From an uncultured Lachnospiraceae bacterium (GTDB lineage: Bacteria > Bacillota > Clostridia > Lachnospirales > Lachnospiraceae), in NCBI GenBank assembly GCA_910588755.1, contig CAJUQZ010000006.1, positions 1 to 14,204 on the forward strand: DNA of 14,204 bases, in the 5' to 3' direction. Under the pieces are notes generated by a model that was not told where the DNA came from, ran no database searches, and worked only from the letters and a program-made list of their open reading frames with translations. This document shows, in pieces, positions 14,036 through 14,204 of this stretch (positions within the stretch are counted from its first letter, which is position 1; each line of letters opens with the position of its first letter). The position numbers were made by a program, and so were the translations under genes.

Positions 14036-14204
14036 ATGGCACAAACGGTTGAGGAAATACTGGCGGCGGCTAAGAGGGCAGGCGCCTCTGATGTACACAT
14101 CACAGTAGGGATCCCGCCCAAAATGCGCGTGAACGGCAAGCTTATCACGATGGAAGGTGAACGGCTGCTGCCGCCAGATACCCTTGAGATTGCCAATTCT
14201 GTGA
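14036..14204 (+). CDS. pilT: PilT-like type IV pilus retraction ATPase, N-terminal part
   Basis: Only the first 56 codons lie in the window. The segment MAQTVEEILAAAKRAGASDVHITVGIPPKMRVNGKL is typical of the N-terminal domain of PilT and related secretion ATPases, especially GASD(V/I)H-(I/L)TVG-x-PP-x-x-R-(V/I)-(N/D)-G. Such proteins are cytoplasmic hexamers that depolymerise type IV pili. The Walker motifs would lie beyond the edge and cannot be checked, so a PilB/GspE-type relative is not fully excluded, although the very short N-terminus favours PilT. The ATG at 14036 follows a purine-rich stretch (AAAGGAAGG, 14017-14025) and a good promoter. It may be the first gene of an operon continuing rightwards. 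Confidence 0.85.
   Translation, partial: MAQTVEEILAAAKRAGASDVHITVGIPPKMRVNGKLITMEGERLLPPDTLEIANSV

Noticed and set aside
13950..14108. 52-codon frame overlapping the start of the pilT-like gene
   Set aside because: It begins at the predicted transcription start with no ribosome site and overlaps almost the whole visible pilT segment in another frame.

Overview
The window reads as low-to-mid-GC Firmicute chromosome, most likely a Clostridia of the Lachnospiraceae type. This rests on strong AGGAGG-type ribosome sites, TTGACA/TATAAT-type promoters, a four-subunit ferredoxin-linked 2-oxoacid oxidoreductase, a CIRCE operator, a PrsA-like lipoprotein and a type IV pilus ATPase. The lineage is inferred from protein style and was not tested by a search.

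Layout. (1) 104-3154, plus strand: a tight operon for pyruvate/2-oxoacid:ferredoxin oxidoreductase in the order gamma, delta, alpha, beta, closed by a strong hairpin terminator. (2) 3294-3848, minus strand: an unrecognised 184-residue protein converging on that operon. (3) 4202-6799, plus strand: the disaggregase ClpB, with its own promoter, a repeat-bearing leader of about 155 nt and a textbook terminator. (4) 9341-6906, minus strand: a surface O-acetylation pair, an intact MBOAT membrane acyltransferase followed by an SGNH-hydrolase-like partner broken by one frameshift. (5) 9652-10758, plus strand: a PrsA-like peptidyl-prolyl isomerase lipoprotein. (6) 11003-13111, plus strand: HtpG (Hsp90) behind a perfect CIRCE element, with two charged insertions. 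(7) 13708-13166, minus strand: an unrecognised gene interrupted by one in-frame amber codon. (8) 14036 to the right edge: the start of a PilT-like pilus retraction ATPase.

How the genes relate. The first operon serves central carbon and electron metabolism: oxidative decarboxylation of a 2-oxoacid to acyl-CoA with reduction of ferredoxin. ClpB, the PrsA-like foldase and HtpG form a loose group of protein-quality-control genes, but only htpG shows a visible heat-shock operator (HrcA/CIRCE). The MBOAT/SGNH pair probably O-acetylates a cell-surface polymer.

The least expected structure is a small intergenic cassette of about 70 bp. It occurs twice in full (3212-3283 and 6843-6912), each time between a plus-strand terminator and the stop of a converging minus-strand gene. 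Each copy has a ribosome-site-like AGG at fixed spacing, an ATG, an 11-12 codon reading frame (MSAK-A/T-DG-R/H-PA...), and a GTAGGGG...CCCCTAC hairpin that overlaps the stop. The right arm of a third copy opens the window and is followed by a different nine-codon mini-frame inside a strong hairpin ahead of the oxidoreductase operon.
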